8,389 nt of DNA from Calditrichota bacterium (GCA_008501545.1 QQUM01000039.1:1-8389); one strand, 5' to 3'. Shown: positions 1 to 7,192, counted from the stretch's first letter. The notes: generated from the sequence alone by a model not told the origin. Numbers and translations: made by a program.

Positions 1-165
1 AACGCTGCTGTCGGTTACGCTGACCGTTCCACTGCCCGAGGCTTGCCAGCCATCGAGGCTGTTGGATTCGAAGCCGCTGTTTTGTATTTGCCCGAAAGCA
101 ACGCCGGAGAAGAGCAATGAAACTGGCAGGACTTTTTGGAAAAATATATTTAATGAAGATTTCAT
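1..165 (-). CDS. Exported protein, N-terminal fragment with possible carbohydrate-binding module (truncated by window edge)
   Basis: An open frame reads from an ATG at 165-163 to the left window edge without a stop, giving 55 residues. Residues 1-25 form a classical signal peptide: Lys at 2 and 11, a hydrophobic core, and AFG before the likely cleavage at G25/Q26. The mature start contains NSGFESNSLDGW followed by a Gly/Ser-rich strand. The spacing of GFE and GW is what one sees at the start of CBM4/9-like and other jelly-roll modules of secreted proteins. No strong Shine-Dalgarno is present; GGA lies about a dozen bases upstream. It is the next gene after the GH2 gene on the same strand, with a 204-nt gap holding a palindromic repeat, so co-transcription is possible but not shown. 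The signal peptide is well supported. The binding module is a guess from about 30 residues, and the catalytic or structural role is unknown. Confidence 0.72.
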   Translation of the reverse strand, partial: MKSSLNIFFQKVLPVSLLFSGVAFGQIQNSGFESNSLDGWQASGSGTVSVTDSSV

Positions 166-212
166 AACCAATTCATTCCAATCTAACTTAAACAAATATT
201 TAAAAAAATTTA

Positions 213-288
213 ACGCAAAGGCGCAGGGACGCAGAGATTCGCAGAGAAATTCTTTTTAAAATCTCTGCGTTTCTCTGCGCCTTTGCGT
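213..288. repeat. Palindromic intergenic repeat ('acgcaaaggcgcag' type), possible terminator of the GH2 gene
   Basis: ACGCAAAGGCGCAG at 213-226 is exactly complementary to 275-288. A second pair, CGCAGAGATT at 230-239 and 260-269, continues the same stem across a small internal mismatch, leaving a loop of about 20 nt. The unit CGCAGAGA is also iterated (230-237, 240-247), so alternative pairings exist, such as 240-249 with 270-279. It fills the gap between the GH2 stop (370) and the next gene start (165). Read on the minus strand, the stem is followed within a few bases by a run of seven T (202-208), so it could terminate or stabilise the GH2 transcript. Sequences of this kind recur in intergenic regions of many environmental bacteria (from memory, not searched). 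The rest of 166-369 shows nothing else that I can name. Confidence 0.8.
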
Positions 289-369
289 CTCTGCGTTTTA
301 TAAAAATACACATTGGAAAACATAAGTTTTAATGCAACAACTGTAACTACTATTTCAAGCCTTTTTGCT

Positions 370-3303
370 CTATTTCAATTCTGCTTCCAAATCAAATCCA
401 TTCAACTTGATTGTGCCTATATCCGATTTGCCTATAAACTTGACAATAACCGGTGTTTTGCCATCGGACTGAAGATTTATCTGAGCAAAACCTGCTGCTC
501 CGAGATTGGAGCCGCCGTCCCCTGCGCCGCCGACGCCAGCGCCCGAGACTTTGATTTTACGGCCAAAAGTCGGCGAATAGTCTGCATTCTCCATGCGTCC
601 TTTTCCACCAGAATCATCAACCTGAATTTTGAAAGACGGCGCTTCTGCCCTTTTTCCAGTGAGCACGTGATGCCAGGTTTTCAAGAGGTACTCCCCTGCC
701 GGAAGGTTTTCAAAAACCAGGTGCAATTCTTTGCTCGCGGGAATGCTGACACCGTCTTCAATCATAAAACTCAAATCACCGGGCACGCCCCACGAGAACA
801 TCCAGTTGAGCGAATCGGCGGTGGTTTCGAGCTTTGTCTTTATGGCAATGCCATTCTCCAAAACATATTTTTTCTCAGCGTTCACACCGCTCTTTTCACT
901 CCACAAAATAAAATCTTCCTGCGGATGTTGCTCCGGGGCGCCCAGATCAACTTTCAGGCGCAACGGTTCAAAAATCGGTTTGGCGTGCCGGGCGATTTCG
1001 TCGTTCGACCAGGCAATGGTTTGAAAAGAAGCCCTGCCACTTTTCAAACCATCGGTTTTTGCTTTGACTGTGATTTTCCCCGGCATGCGATCGGCGCGAA
1101 TGAGCACAGGGGCAAATCCGTTCTGCCAGGTCACCGGGTTGGCGCCAATGCTGGCATCCCCGACGATTTCCGCCGGGCCATCAATTTCAAAAGTGATCAT
1201 CGGCGTGTCTTTTTCGATGCGGTTGCCACGCTTATCCTGCATTTCAGCCCAAGCAAAGAAAATACTTGAGCCATCGGCGTAAAACGGTGCGCAGTCTTCA
1301 TCGATAAACACTTTTAATTGGTGCGCTTTGCCCGGTTTGGCTTTCTTGTCTGTCGTCACATGTTTGCCGTCGATAAATCCTTTGGCTGTAATTTCGCCAG
1401 ACTTCCATTCAAAAGGCATTTCAAACGATGGCGAATTCAGGTGGGCGCGTTTGGGATCGTCGCTTGGTTTGAATTTACCAAGGGATTTACCGTCCTGCAA
1501 AATTTCAAGTTCATCGCAGTTGCTGAACACCACCAGCAGGCTGTCTTTTTGCGCCAGGTCGTCTGCGATTTTCACCATGGGTTTGGTGGTCAATTCCGAC
1601 TTATACCAATAGAAAGTTGGCAGTGGAAAACGAAAGGCATCCCAGGTTGCGGCGCTCCAGCGCGACAGGTTGGGAATGGTTTTCTGGCGATCGGCAAAAG
1701 AGTAGTTATCGTGGGCGCTCCAGGACGTCAGGCCAATGCGCCGTGGCTCGGCTTTATATTTGGAAACGATGTGCTGCAATTTACGGGTGTCGCGCGAGCC
1801 GCTGTGCTCCATGGCAAACAGGTACTCGCCATCGGGCAAAGGCGGATTGCGATAATCCATAACAGCAAACACATCGGTCACGCCGGAATTTTGCGGGCCG
1901 GTCCACACAGTGCCATTGTTCATGGTAACCCGAGTCGGGTCTTCTTCTTTGGACGCGTATTGCAGGCGCTTGAGCGGGCCACGGTGGTTGATGCCCGCGC
2001 CCCAGCCCCAAACAGATGGATGATTGCGGTGATTGCGAATGGTGCGGCGAAAGGATTCTTCGAGACGATCCATCCAGATTTCAGGACCGAATTCAATCCA
2101 GGTTGGTGGCTCTTCGCAGATAAGCATACCCAGCTTATCGCAAGCGTCGAAAAAAGCGTCGTCTTGCGGGTAGTGGGCCAGGCGAACGATGTTCATGCCG
2201 GCTTTCTTCATTTTCACAGCGTCAGCCCAGTGCAAGCTGTTGGGCATGGCGTCGCCCACATAAGGAAACTGCTGGTGGCGATTGACACCAACCAGTTCAA
2301 CCGGCTCGCCGTTCAGCAGCAATCCGGCGTCCGGCCGCATTTCAAACCAGCGCAGGCCAAGTGGATTTACAACGACATCGACTATTTTCTCGCCGTCCAA
2401 AATTTGTGTATTTACACGGTAGAGATAGGGATCGTCGAACGACCACAGTCGCACATTTTCGTCGATGCCACCGGTGTGCAGGAAGGTGTGATCCATGCCT
2501 GCGGGAACGGGCGCTTTGCTTTTCAGTTTAAGCACGACTTTGTTGTCCGCATCCAATACGCGTGAGACGACGGTGGCCTTTTTGAGTCTGTCGCTGGCGT
2601 TGCGCACGGTTGTGCGGATGGAAATGGTGGCGTCATCTTTTGAAACCGTCGGCGTGGTGATAAAAATGCCCGCTTCCCTTTTTTCCCAGGGGAAGGTCAC
2701 ATGCAACGGATCGGTGACAACCAGATAAACATCACGGTACAAGCCGCCGAACAGGATGTAATCCCATTTGTGACCGTCGGGAGGAATTTGGTCGGTCGTG
2801 CGGTTATCGAGCTTGATAGCGATGAGATTCTTCTGGCCGGATTTGACATGGTCGGTGATATCAAAATGAAACGGCGTATACGCGCTGATGGCATGCTCGC
2901 CCACGTAAGCGCCGTTGACCCACAAATCTGTTTTTTGATGCGCGCCTTCAAATTCGAGAAAAACACGCTGACCGGGTTTGGCATTGACTGCAATCTCCCG
3001 ACGGTACCAGCTCACATCGCGGTGAAATGTGGGCTGCGATTTATCGTCTTCGCAGTCATCGAGATTGATGGTGGTTAGTTTGTAAGTGTGTGGCAGCACG
3101 ACTTTTTCCCAACCGGAATCATCGTAAACCACTTCATGTGGATTGTTTTTCGCATCGCCGATGTGATACAACCATTCGACATTAAGATTGATTTTTTGGC
3201 GTTCAGTTTCTGGAAAGCCTTGCGGGAGTTTTTTATTTTGACCTGCCAGAACGTGAGCAACGGCAAATATGAATATTAGAAACAGTTTGAAATACGTTTT
3301 CAT
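370..3303 (-). CDS. Secreted glycoside hydrolase family 2 (beta-galactosidase-like) protein with atypical acid/base site
   Basis: This is a 977-residue protein. A signal peptide (residues 1-20, cleavage near VLA/GQ) precedes the GH2 series: a jelly-roll sugar-binding domain (about 40-197), an Ig-like domain (about 206-316) and a TIM barrel (about 318-575). Two beta domains resembling DUF4982 and the GH2 C-terminal domain 5 follow (about 580-765), then an unassigned C-terminal module (780-977). Barrel landmarks match LacZ: GVNRHQQFP (339-347), NIVRLAHYPQDD (371-382) and NHPSVWGWG (427-435). The family motif ending in GNE reads G437-I438-N439, so the acid/base glutamate is Asn. The likely nucleophile is E499 in AMEHSG. 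Family members hydrolyse beta-galactosides, glucuronides, mannosides or related sugars with retention; the substrate cannot be named here. AGGAG lies seven bases before the ATG, fixing the start. There is no T9SS tail, so a periplasmic location is inferred. The long intact frame argues against a pseudogene. The C-terminal module contains a Gly-rich stretch near residues 919-937. Confidence 0.93.
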   Translation of the reverse strand: MKTYFKLFLIFIFAVAHVLAGQNKKLPQGFPETERQKINLNVEWLYHIGDAKNNPHEVVYDDSGWEKVVLPHTYKLTTINLDDCEDDKSQPTFHRDVSWYRREIAVNAKPGQRVFLEFEGAHQKTDLWVNGAYVGEHAISAYTPFHFDITDHVKSGQKNLIAIKLDNRTTDQIPPDGHKWDYILFGGLYRDVYLVVTDPLHVTFPWEKREAGIFITTPTVSKDDATISIRTTVRNASDRLKKATVVSRVLDADNKVVLKLKSKAPVPAGMDHTFLHTGGIDENVRLWSFDDPYLYRVNTQILDGEKIVDVVVNPLGLRWFEMRPDAGLLLNGEPVELVGVNRHQQFPYVGDAMPNSLHWADAVKMKKAGMNIVRLAHYPQDDAFFDACDKLGMLICEEPPTWIEFGPEIWMDRLEESFRRTIRNHRNHPSVWGWGAGINHRGPLKRLQYASKEEDPTRVTMNNGTVWTGPQNSGVTDVFAVMDYRNPPLPDGEYLFAMEHSGSRDTRKLQHIVSKYKAEPRRIGLTSWSAHDNYSFADRQKTIPNLSRWSAATWDAFRFPLPTFYWYKSELTTKPMVKIADDLAQKDSLLVVFSNCDELEILQDGKSLGKFKPSDDPKRAHLNSPSFEMPFEWKSGEITAKGFIDGKHVTTDKKAKPGKAHQLKVFIDEDCAPFYADGSSIFFAWAEMQDKRGNRIEKDTPMITFEIDGPAEIVGDASIGANPVTWQNGFAPVLIRADRMPGKITVKAKTDGLKSGRASFQTIAWSNDEIARHAKPIFEPLRLKVDLGAPEQHPQEDFILWSEKSGVNAEKKYVLENGIAIKTKLETTADSLNWMFSWGVPGDLSFMIEDGVSIPASKELHLVFENLPAGEYLLKTWHHVLTGKRAEAPSFKIQVDDSGGKGRMENADYSPTFGRKIKVSGAGVGGAGDGGSNLGAAGFAQINLQSDGKTPVIVKFIGKSDIGTIKLNGFDLEAELK

Positions 3304-3310
3304 TTTGGCG

Positions 3311-3315
3311 CTCCT
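3311..3315 (-). promoter_or_regulatory. Ribosome binding site of the GH2 gene
   Basis: AGGAG on the minus strand sits seven bases upstream of the ATG at 3303-3301. It is one of two convincing Shine-Dalgarno sequences in the window and supports the chosen start, which also begins directly at a signal peptide. Confidence 0.8.
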
Positions 3316-3364
3316 GAAATTTTAAAAGTGCGTCGCGCATCCATATTGGTTAATCGCAGCAGAG

Positions 3365-3378
3365 TGATTTAAAAATCA
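3365..3378. repeat. Short AT-rich inverted repeat in the GH2 leader
   Basis: TGATTT and AAATCA are separated by two A, giving a compact 14-nt dyad 62 bases upstream of the GH2 start codon. The size and symmetry would suit a dimeric regulator site. Sequence this rich in A and T also gives such dyads by chance, so the functional reading is weak. Confidence 0.35.
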
Positions 3379-3396
3379 TTTTGCTTCCACCATTTT

Positions 3397-3426
3397 ACCA
3401 TGCAAACTTTCCCGAGAAAGTATGGT
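3397..3426 (-). promoter_or_regulatory. Stem-loop in the 5' leader of the GH2 gene
   Basis: ACTTTC (3406-3411) and GAAAGT (3416-3421) pair across a 4-nt loop. The stem is extended by ACCAT (3397-3401) with ATGGT (3422-3426), leaving a 4-nt bulge on one side, for 11 pairs in total. It lies 94-123 bases upstream of the GH2 start and directly follows the terminator-like hairpin in the direction of GH2 transcription. It could be an mRNA leader structure or an operator; the sequence alone does not decide. Confidence 0.45.
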
Positions 3427-3429
3427 TTC

Positions 3430-3451
3430 AAAAAAAATCGCTTTTAGCGAT
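3430..3451 (-). terminator. Terminator-like hairpin in the GH2 leader (possible attenuator)
   Basis: On the minus strand ATCGCT, a three-A loop and AGCGAT form a perfect 6-bp stem that is followed at once by seven further T. This is the shape of an intrinsic terminator pointing toward the GH2 gene, 127 bases before its start codon. No minus-strand gene lies between it and the plus-strand UPF0316 gene, so there is no obvious upstream transcript to end unless the GH2 promoter lies further upstream. Attenuation of GH2 is therefore possible. The stem is short and only half G+C, so chance occurrence remains a real alternative. Confidence 0.4.
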
Positions 3452-3599
3452 ATTTCATAATTTGTTGTTATTAATTTAATTGATAACGCATGTTAACGAT
3501 AAGAAATCAATTCAGGAATAAAAAGTAAAAAATGCACGTTTCCTATCGCTTTAATTTTCATACAGACTTTCACTGCACTCTAATGAAAATCCAATTCAC

Positions 3600-3603
3600 A
3601 GGA
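3600..3603 (+). promoter_or_regulatory. Ribosome binding site of the UPF0316 gene
   Basis: AGGA is followed by seven bases and then the ATG at 3611, a normal Shine-Dalgarno spacing. It supports the start used for the downstream gene. Confidence 0.7.
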
Positions 3604-3610
3604 AAACAAA

Positions 3611-4186
3611 ATGCTAGTTGACACTCCCCTTTTTAATTGGTTTGTTCTGCCTTCTCTAATTTTTTTAGCGCGCTTTGTGGATGTTTCCATAGGCACGATG
3701 CGAATCATTTCGGTTTCCAGGGATATGCGTTTGTTGGCGCCGATTTTGGGATTTCTTGAAATCATGGTCTGGTTGATGTCTATCCGGCAGATATTTCATC
3801 ATCTCAATAATCCTTTTTATTATCTGGCTTATGGCGCAGGATTCGCCAGCGGTATTTACGCCGGAATGTGGATTGAGCGCAAAATGGCGATGGGGCTGCG
3901 TGTGGTGCGAATCATTACACGCCTGGATGCAACGGATTTAATCCAAGCGCTAAGAGAAAAAGGTTTTGGCGTCACGGTGGCAGATGCCGAAGGCAATACT
4001 GGGCCAGTGAAAGTCATTTATACCGTTATAAAAAGAGCTGCAATTCTTGAAGTTACTGCAATGATAGCCAGTTTTAATCCCAAAGCCTTTTACTCAATCG
4101 AAGATGTGCGCGCTGCATCAGAGGGCAATTTCACAAATCATAGCTCATTATTTTCAAAATTCTTATCCTTCGAGAAGAAGAGATAG
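3611..4186 (+). CDS. UPF0316 family membrane protein (DUF5698 plus DUF2179)
   Basis: A 191-residue protein with three predicted membrane segments, at about 6-24, 42-58 and 68-86, and a soluble C-terminal domain. The N-terminal part carries the family pattern around DVSIGTMRIISVSRDMRLLAP (residues 24-44), followed by GFLEIMVWL and YLAYGAGFASGIYAGMWIE, as in DUF5698. Residues about 105-168 form a DUF2179 domain: KGFGVTVADAEGNTGPVKVI, then the AFYSIEDVR segment near the end. The length is usual for the family, and the basic tail FEKKR should be cytoplasmic. The molecular function of UPF0316 proteins is not established; DUF2179 also occurs at the end of YitT-type membrane proteins. It is the only plus-strand gene here, divergent from the GH2 gene and convergent with the CotH-like gene, whose stop lies 71 nt away. 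That convergent gap shows no clear terminator. A functional link to its neighbours is not indicated. Confidence 0.9.
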   Translation: MLVDTPLFNWFVLPSLIFLARFVDVSIGTMRIISVSRDMRLLAPILGFLEIMVWLMSIRQIFHHLNNPFYYLAYGAGFASGIYAGMWIERKMAMGLRVVRIITRLDATDLIQALREKGFGVTVADAEGNTGPVKVIYTVIKRAAILEVTAMIASFNPKAFYSIEDVRAASEGNFTNHSSLFSKFLSFEKKR

Positions 4187-4257
4187 TGATTGGATTAGGC
4201 ACAGAGTGAATCGATTGGCAATGTTTTTAAAGGCATCTCATCGAACTCAATCAAAAA

Positions 4258-7140
4258 TCATCTCAACAACAAAGCCTTGCGTGTCTGCGCCCATCTTCCC
4301 GCTTCAATGTGAAAAAAGTATACTCCCGCTGCGTTGGAGCGCGCGTGCCATTTTACCTTATGCTTTCCCTCAGGTAATTGCTCTTCCACAAGCGTTTCGA
4401 TATGCCGGCCCAGCATATCATATATTATGAGTTTGACAAAGCTGCTTTTGGTTAGATCAAATTCAATCGTGGTTTCAGGATTAAACGGATTGGGGTAGTT
4501 TTGATGCAGAGTGAATTGCATGGGAACTTCAATGATGGTTGCAACGGTTGTTGTTTGATCAGCTTGCCCCGGCGAACCATGCACGTTCGTGGATACTGCC
4601 CAGTTGAGGGGCTCGTCATAATTGCCGTTTTGTGTTTCATTTGTCCAGTTCAAAGAATAACCGAAACCATCCGCAAGTTCAGGCCATGGCCATTTATCAT
4701 TATACTTGATATTCAGAATTGTGTCTGAAGCCGTGTTTTGTAAAATGATCTGTTCACCACCATTGGCCAGTTGACCATCAAATTCATCAAAGGGAAAAAT
4801 TTGATACCGCGCAAAGAATCGTTCATTATTTGAGGCTAAAACCATAAACTCTCCCGCCTGAAGGACTGTATTCGCCGGAAATGTGTAGTCTATTCCATCT
4901 GTAAAAGAAAAGTGCGATAGATCCAGCGAGCTGTTTCCTGTATTTATAACTTCAACGAACTCATATTCCTTGCCACTAATTGTGTCCTGATCCAGTGGGT
5001 GATAGTGCAATTCTGACAAAAGTAAACCAGAATAATCTGATTCGATAAAGATGAGCGCTTCATTTAAAGCGCTCCAAAGCACGCCATTTTTAATCCGCGT
5101 TTGAATCCTTACTTGTGCATTTATTTCAATCGATTCATCATGAGAAATTTGTCGCGCATTGGGTGAAACACCACCTCCAACCAGCCTGGGATCGCTGCCA
5201 TCCATCGTATAATATATGGCACCAGTCAAGTTGCTGTTGGGATTTTTAAATACTACACGGTTTCCGTTTGCAGGCAGTGTGAGTGTTCCAGTCACTGCAT
5301 TTCCGTTGCTTGATAGCGCCGGCGGGATTAGGGCCGGATAAATACCCAGTGACCTGAACTGTCCCATAACAATATCTGTGCGCCGCACTACATAACTATT
5401 AAGCAACCAGGAAACGTTATTGTTCCAGTCAGCCGGTGTTTGTTCCGGCAGCCATGAGCCATCGCCCCAGCGTGCGGATTCTGCGATAACCGCTAAATCG
5501 ATTTGCGCTTTTCTAACTTTAATTCTTCCTGCAACTTTTTCAGCTGTAAAAACACCATCATTTTCAAAATGCCTGAATATTCTGTCAGCCATTTTGATTT
5601 TATATTCTTTGTTTTGCAAAAGTTTTTGATGAATGACAATGGGATTGAACCGTTCAAAACTGGTTGGCAAACCGCTGGCAACCAGAGGGTAATTATCATT
5701 CACGTTGTACATGCATTTTTCCATATCGTGAACAATCCATTTATAGCCATCCGGATTCACTTTATCATATATGCCAATAAAATTATTGGGTTTCTGCCCC
5801 CTGAAATTAACGATTGGCCCATCTTCGCTGCCGGTGTAAAAAGCGATGAGCAGAAAATCGATAAAATTTTCCACATCAAGCAGTTTCTCAAAAGTATCAT
5901 TTACTGAGCCGTCGGGATTCATTCCCTGCAGGGCAAAATAGTCTTCGTTCGATGCCAGTCCGGCAAGCGCTTTTGTCCACAATCTTTGCGCTGAATCCAG
6001 ATCGCCTTCGTTGGCGCCAATTTTTAGATCATCAGGCCCTTCCGGATCTCCCTGCGGTTTGATTACGTCGTAATCTTCCTGATTTCCCCCTAAATATGTT
6101 TGGGCAAAATTATCCTCCGCGCGCTCCTGGATTTGATACAATCCCCAATACATGCCATTTAAATACAAGTGACAATACCTGCTTCTCGTGTAGAGTCTGC
6201 CCATTGCTCCCTGTGTATCGCGAGCAAAAACTTCCTTGAGAAAAGTAACTGTTGAAGCGCTCTCCGCTTTATTCCATGAAGAATTTTGTGCGCAACGGAA
6301 ATCCAACCGGTCAAACTCAGTGGTTCCTTCATCGCCATAAACCGGATACTTTAATTTTGCCGCGCCATATTCGCTTTTGAAAAGCAATCGCAGGGAATGT
6401 TTTGGATTGCTTGGCACGCGACTGTATCGTCCGCGTATGCGAATAGCGGCATTAATCTGGAAATCTGTCTCATTTTGCGGATTGATCATTTCAACCGACA
6501 CCGGTCTTTGCCATCCTTTTTCGGCGGCATTCACATAGATTCCGCTATCGGCGTCGAACATATCTTTGTATTCTGTCACCAGCGAAAAAGATGGGATGGA
6601 TAGCAAAGCGTCATCCAGCAGGTCTTTATAGTCGTTAGCTTGTGTAATATTTGCCGACATGACATAATCAATATCCTGCCGCGTGCCAAATCCCTTCCAA
6701 CCGGAGGTATTGTGATATTCAGGTATCCATATCCCACCCGGATAGTTTTGTGATATCACATTTTCAATGAATATGTAACTATGGGTTAAGGATCTGCCTG
6801 AATTGTAATCAGGGTACGATGCAATTGCCCGGACTATGACGCCGGGTGTTTTCCCCCCTCTGTTTGTGGCGCTGTTCGGATCGATAAGCACAACCGCAGG
6901 CGAGGCGCTGGTCATGCGTGTTGCAGAAGTATTTGGATCACTGCCATCCAGCGTGTAGACCACGGAAGCAGATTCAAAATCAGTTGAAATGGTTAACTTA
7001 AAAGGTTGCTCGTAAAAGCCACGTTGATGTGAGAATTGCAGCGAGATATTATCGGGTGGATTGACTTGCGCGTCGCCTTCATTGTATATTTGCAGGATCA
7101 AAACAAGCGCTAACGAGAAATATAGTTTGTAGCTTTTCAT
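4258..7140 (-). CDS. Secreted CotH-kinase-like protein with chitobiase-like, lamin-tail and T9SS sorting domains
   Basis: This is a 960-residue protein from the ATG at 7140. That start opens a signal peptide (1-24, GDA/Q); the frame stays open to 7299, but only through a structured intergenic repeat. Domains in order: a chitobiase/beta-hexosaminidase C-terminal-like Ig fold (about 32-125, with VYTLDGSDPN), a CotH domain (about 175-560), a second chitobiase-like fold (about 606-700, YYTMDGSDPR), a lamin-tail domain (703-815) and a T9SS tail (876-960, QNYPNPFNPETTIEF to KALLLR). CotH landmarks are IRIRGRYSRVPSNPKHSLRL (233-252), LNGMYWGLYQIQER (327-340), FIDFLLIAFYTGSEDGP (426-442) and WIVHDMEK (468-475). 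D472/E474 lie where the metal-binding acidic pair is expected. Bacillus CotH is an atypical kinase of spore-coat proteins; the role in non-sporulating bacteria is unknown, and activity here is inferred only. No good ribosome site precedes the start. Export and surface attachment are inferred from the tail. Confidence 0.9.
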   Translation of the reverse strand: MKSYKLYFSLALVLILQIYNEGDAQVNPPDNISLQFSHQRGFYEQPFKLTISTDFESASVVYTLDGSDPNTSATRMTSASPAVVLIDPNSATNRGGKTPGVIVRAIASYPDYNSGRSLTHSYIFIENVISQNYPGGIWIPEYHNTSGWKGFGTRQDIDYVMSANITQANDYKDLLDDALLSIPSFSLVTEYKDMFDADSGIYVNAAEKGWQRPVSVEMINPQNETDFQINAAIRIRGRYSRVPSNPKHSLRLLFKSEYGAAKLKYPVYGDEGTTEFDRLDFRCAQNSSWNKAESASTVTFLKEVFARDTQGAMGRLYTRSRYCHLYLNGMYWGLYQIQERAEDNFAQTYLGGNQEDYDVIKPQGDPEGPDDLKIGANEGDLDSAQRLWTKALAGLASNEDYFALQGMNPDGSVNDTFEKLLDVENFIDFLLIAFYTGSEDGPIVNFRGQKPNNFIGIYDKVNPDGYKWIVHDMEKCMYNVNDNYPLVASGLPTSFERFNPIVIHQKLLQNKEYKIKMADRIFRHFENDGVFTAEKVAGRIKVRKAQIDLAVIAESARWGDGSWLPEQTPADWNNNVSWLLNSYVVRRTDIVMGQFRSLGIYPALIPPALSSNGNAVTGTLTLPANGNRVVFKNPNSNLTGAIYYTMDGSDPRLVGGGVSPNARQISHDESIEINAQVRIQTRIKNGVLWSALNEALIFIESDYSGLLLSELHYHPLDQDTISGKEYEFVEVINTGNSSLDLSHFSFTDGIDYTFPANTVLQAGEFMVLASNNERFFARYQIFPFDEFDGQLANGGEQIILQNTASDTILNIKYNDKWPWPELADGFGYSLNWTNETQNGNYDEPLNWAVSTNVHGSPGQADQTTTVATIIEVPMQFTLHQNYPNPFNPETTIEFDLTKSSFVKLIIYDMLGRHIETLVEEQLPEGKHKVKWHARSNAAGVYFFHIEAGRWAQTRKALLLR

Positions 7141-7167
7141 AGGTTTAATGTAATTATTTCCATTTGC

Positions 7168-7185
7168 GAGCATAGTGACATGCTC
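7168..7185. repeat. Small hairpin or operator-like dyad just upstream of the CotH-like gene
   Basis: GAGCAT and ATGCTC are perfectly complementary across a 6-nt spacer. The dyad lies 28 bases before the start codon of the CotH-like gene, between that start and the cloverleaf element. It could be an operator or a 5' leader hairpin. With only six pairs the functional claim is weak. Confidence 0.4.
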
Positions 7186-7192
7186 AATACGC

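Larger units (their letters stand above)
3304..3610. other. Divergent intergenic region between the GH2 and UPF0316 genes
   Basis: This AT-rich 307-nt spacer must hold promoters for both divergent genes. It contains three inverted repeats on the GH2 side (separate entries) and the two ribosome binding sites. I could not pick a convincing -35/-10 pair for either direction; several TTG and TAAT-like hexamers occur but none has good spacing. A 29-codon frame (3532-3621) overlaps the UPF0316 start, but it has no properly spaced ribosome site and is not treated as a gene. Confidence 0.6.

Noticed and set aside
162..176. Four-codon minus-strand frame whose TGA overlaps the ATG of the truncated exported protein (ATGA)
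   Set aside because: The overlap would allow translational coupling, but so short a frame without a ribosome site is expected by chance.
313..1269. Long plus-strand open frame opposite the end of the GH2 gene (318 codons)
   Set aside because: It lies wholly antisense to well-supported GH2 sequence, its translation is rich in Cys, Phe and Arg without any recognisable domain, and its start has no ribosome site.
1318..2565. Long plus-strand open frame opposite the GH2 barrel (415 codons)
   Set aside because: It is antisense to the most conserved part of the GH2 gene. Frames this long arise from the codon bias of the real gene; no motif or start signal supports it.
370..3303. GH2 gene as a decaying pseudogene because of the lost acid/base residue
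   Set aside because: The frame is intact over 977 codons, has a good ribosome site and signal peptide, and keeps the other barrel landmarks; an altered functional protein is more likely.
3532..3621. Small 29-codon plus-strand frame overlapping the UPF0316 start
   Set aside because: The nearest AGGA is 14 bases from its ATG, the peptide has no distinctive features, and the downstream gene has its own ribosome site; probably chance.
4187..4257. Bidirectional terminator in the convergent gap (TGATTG at 4187-4192 and CAATCA at 4248-4253)
   Set aside because: The arms are only six bases, lie 55 nt apart and have no compact GC-rich stem next to a T run.
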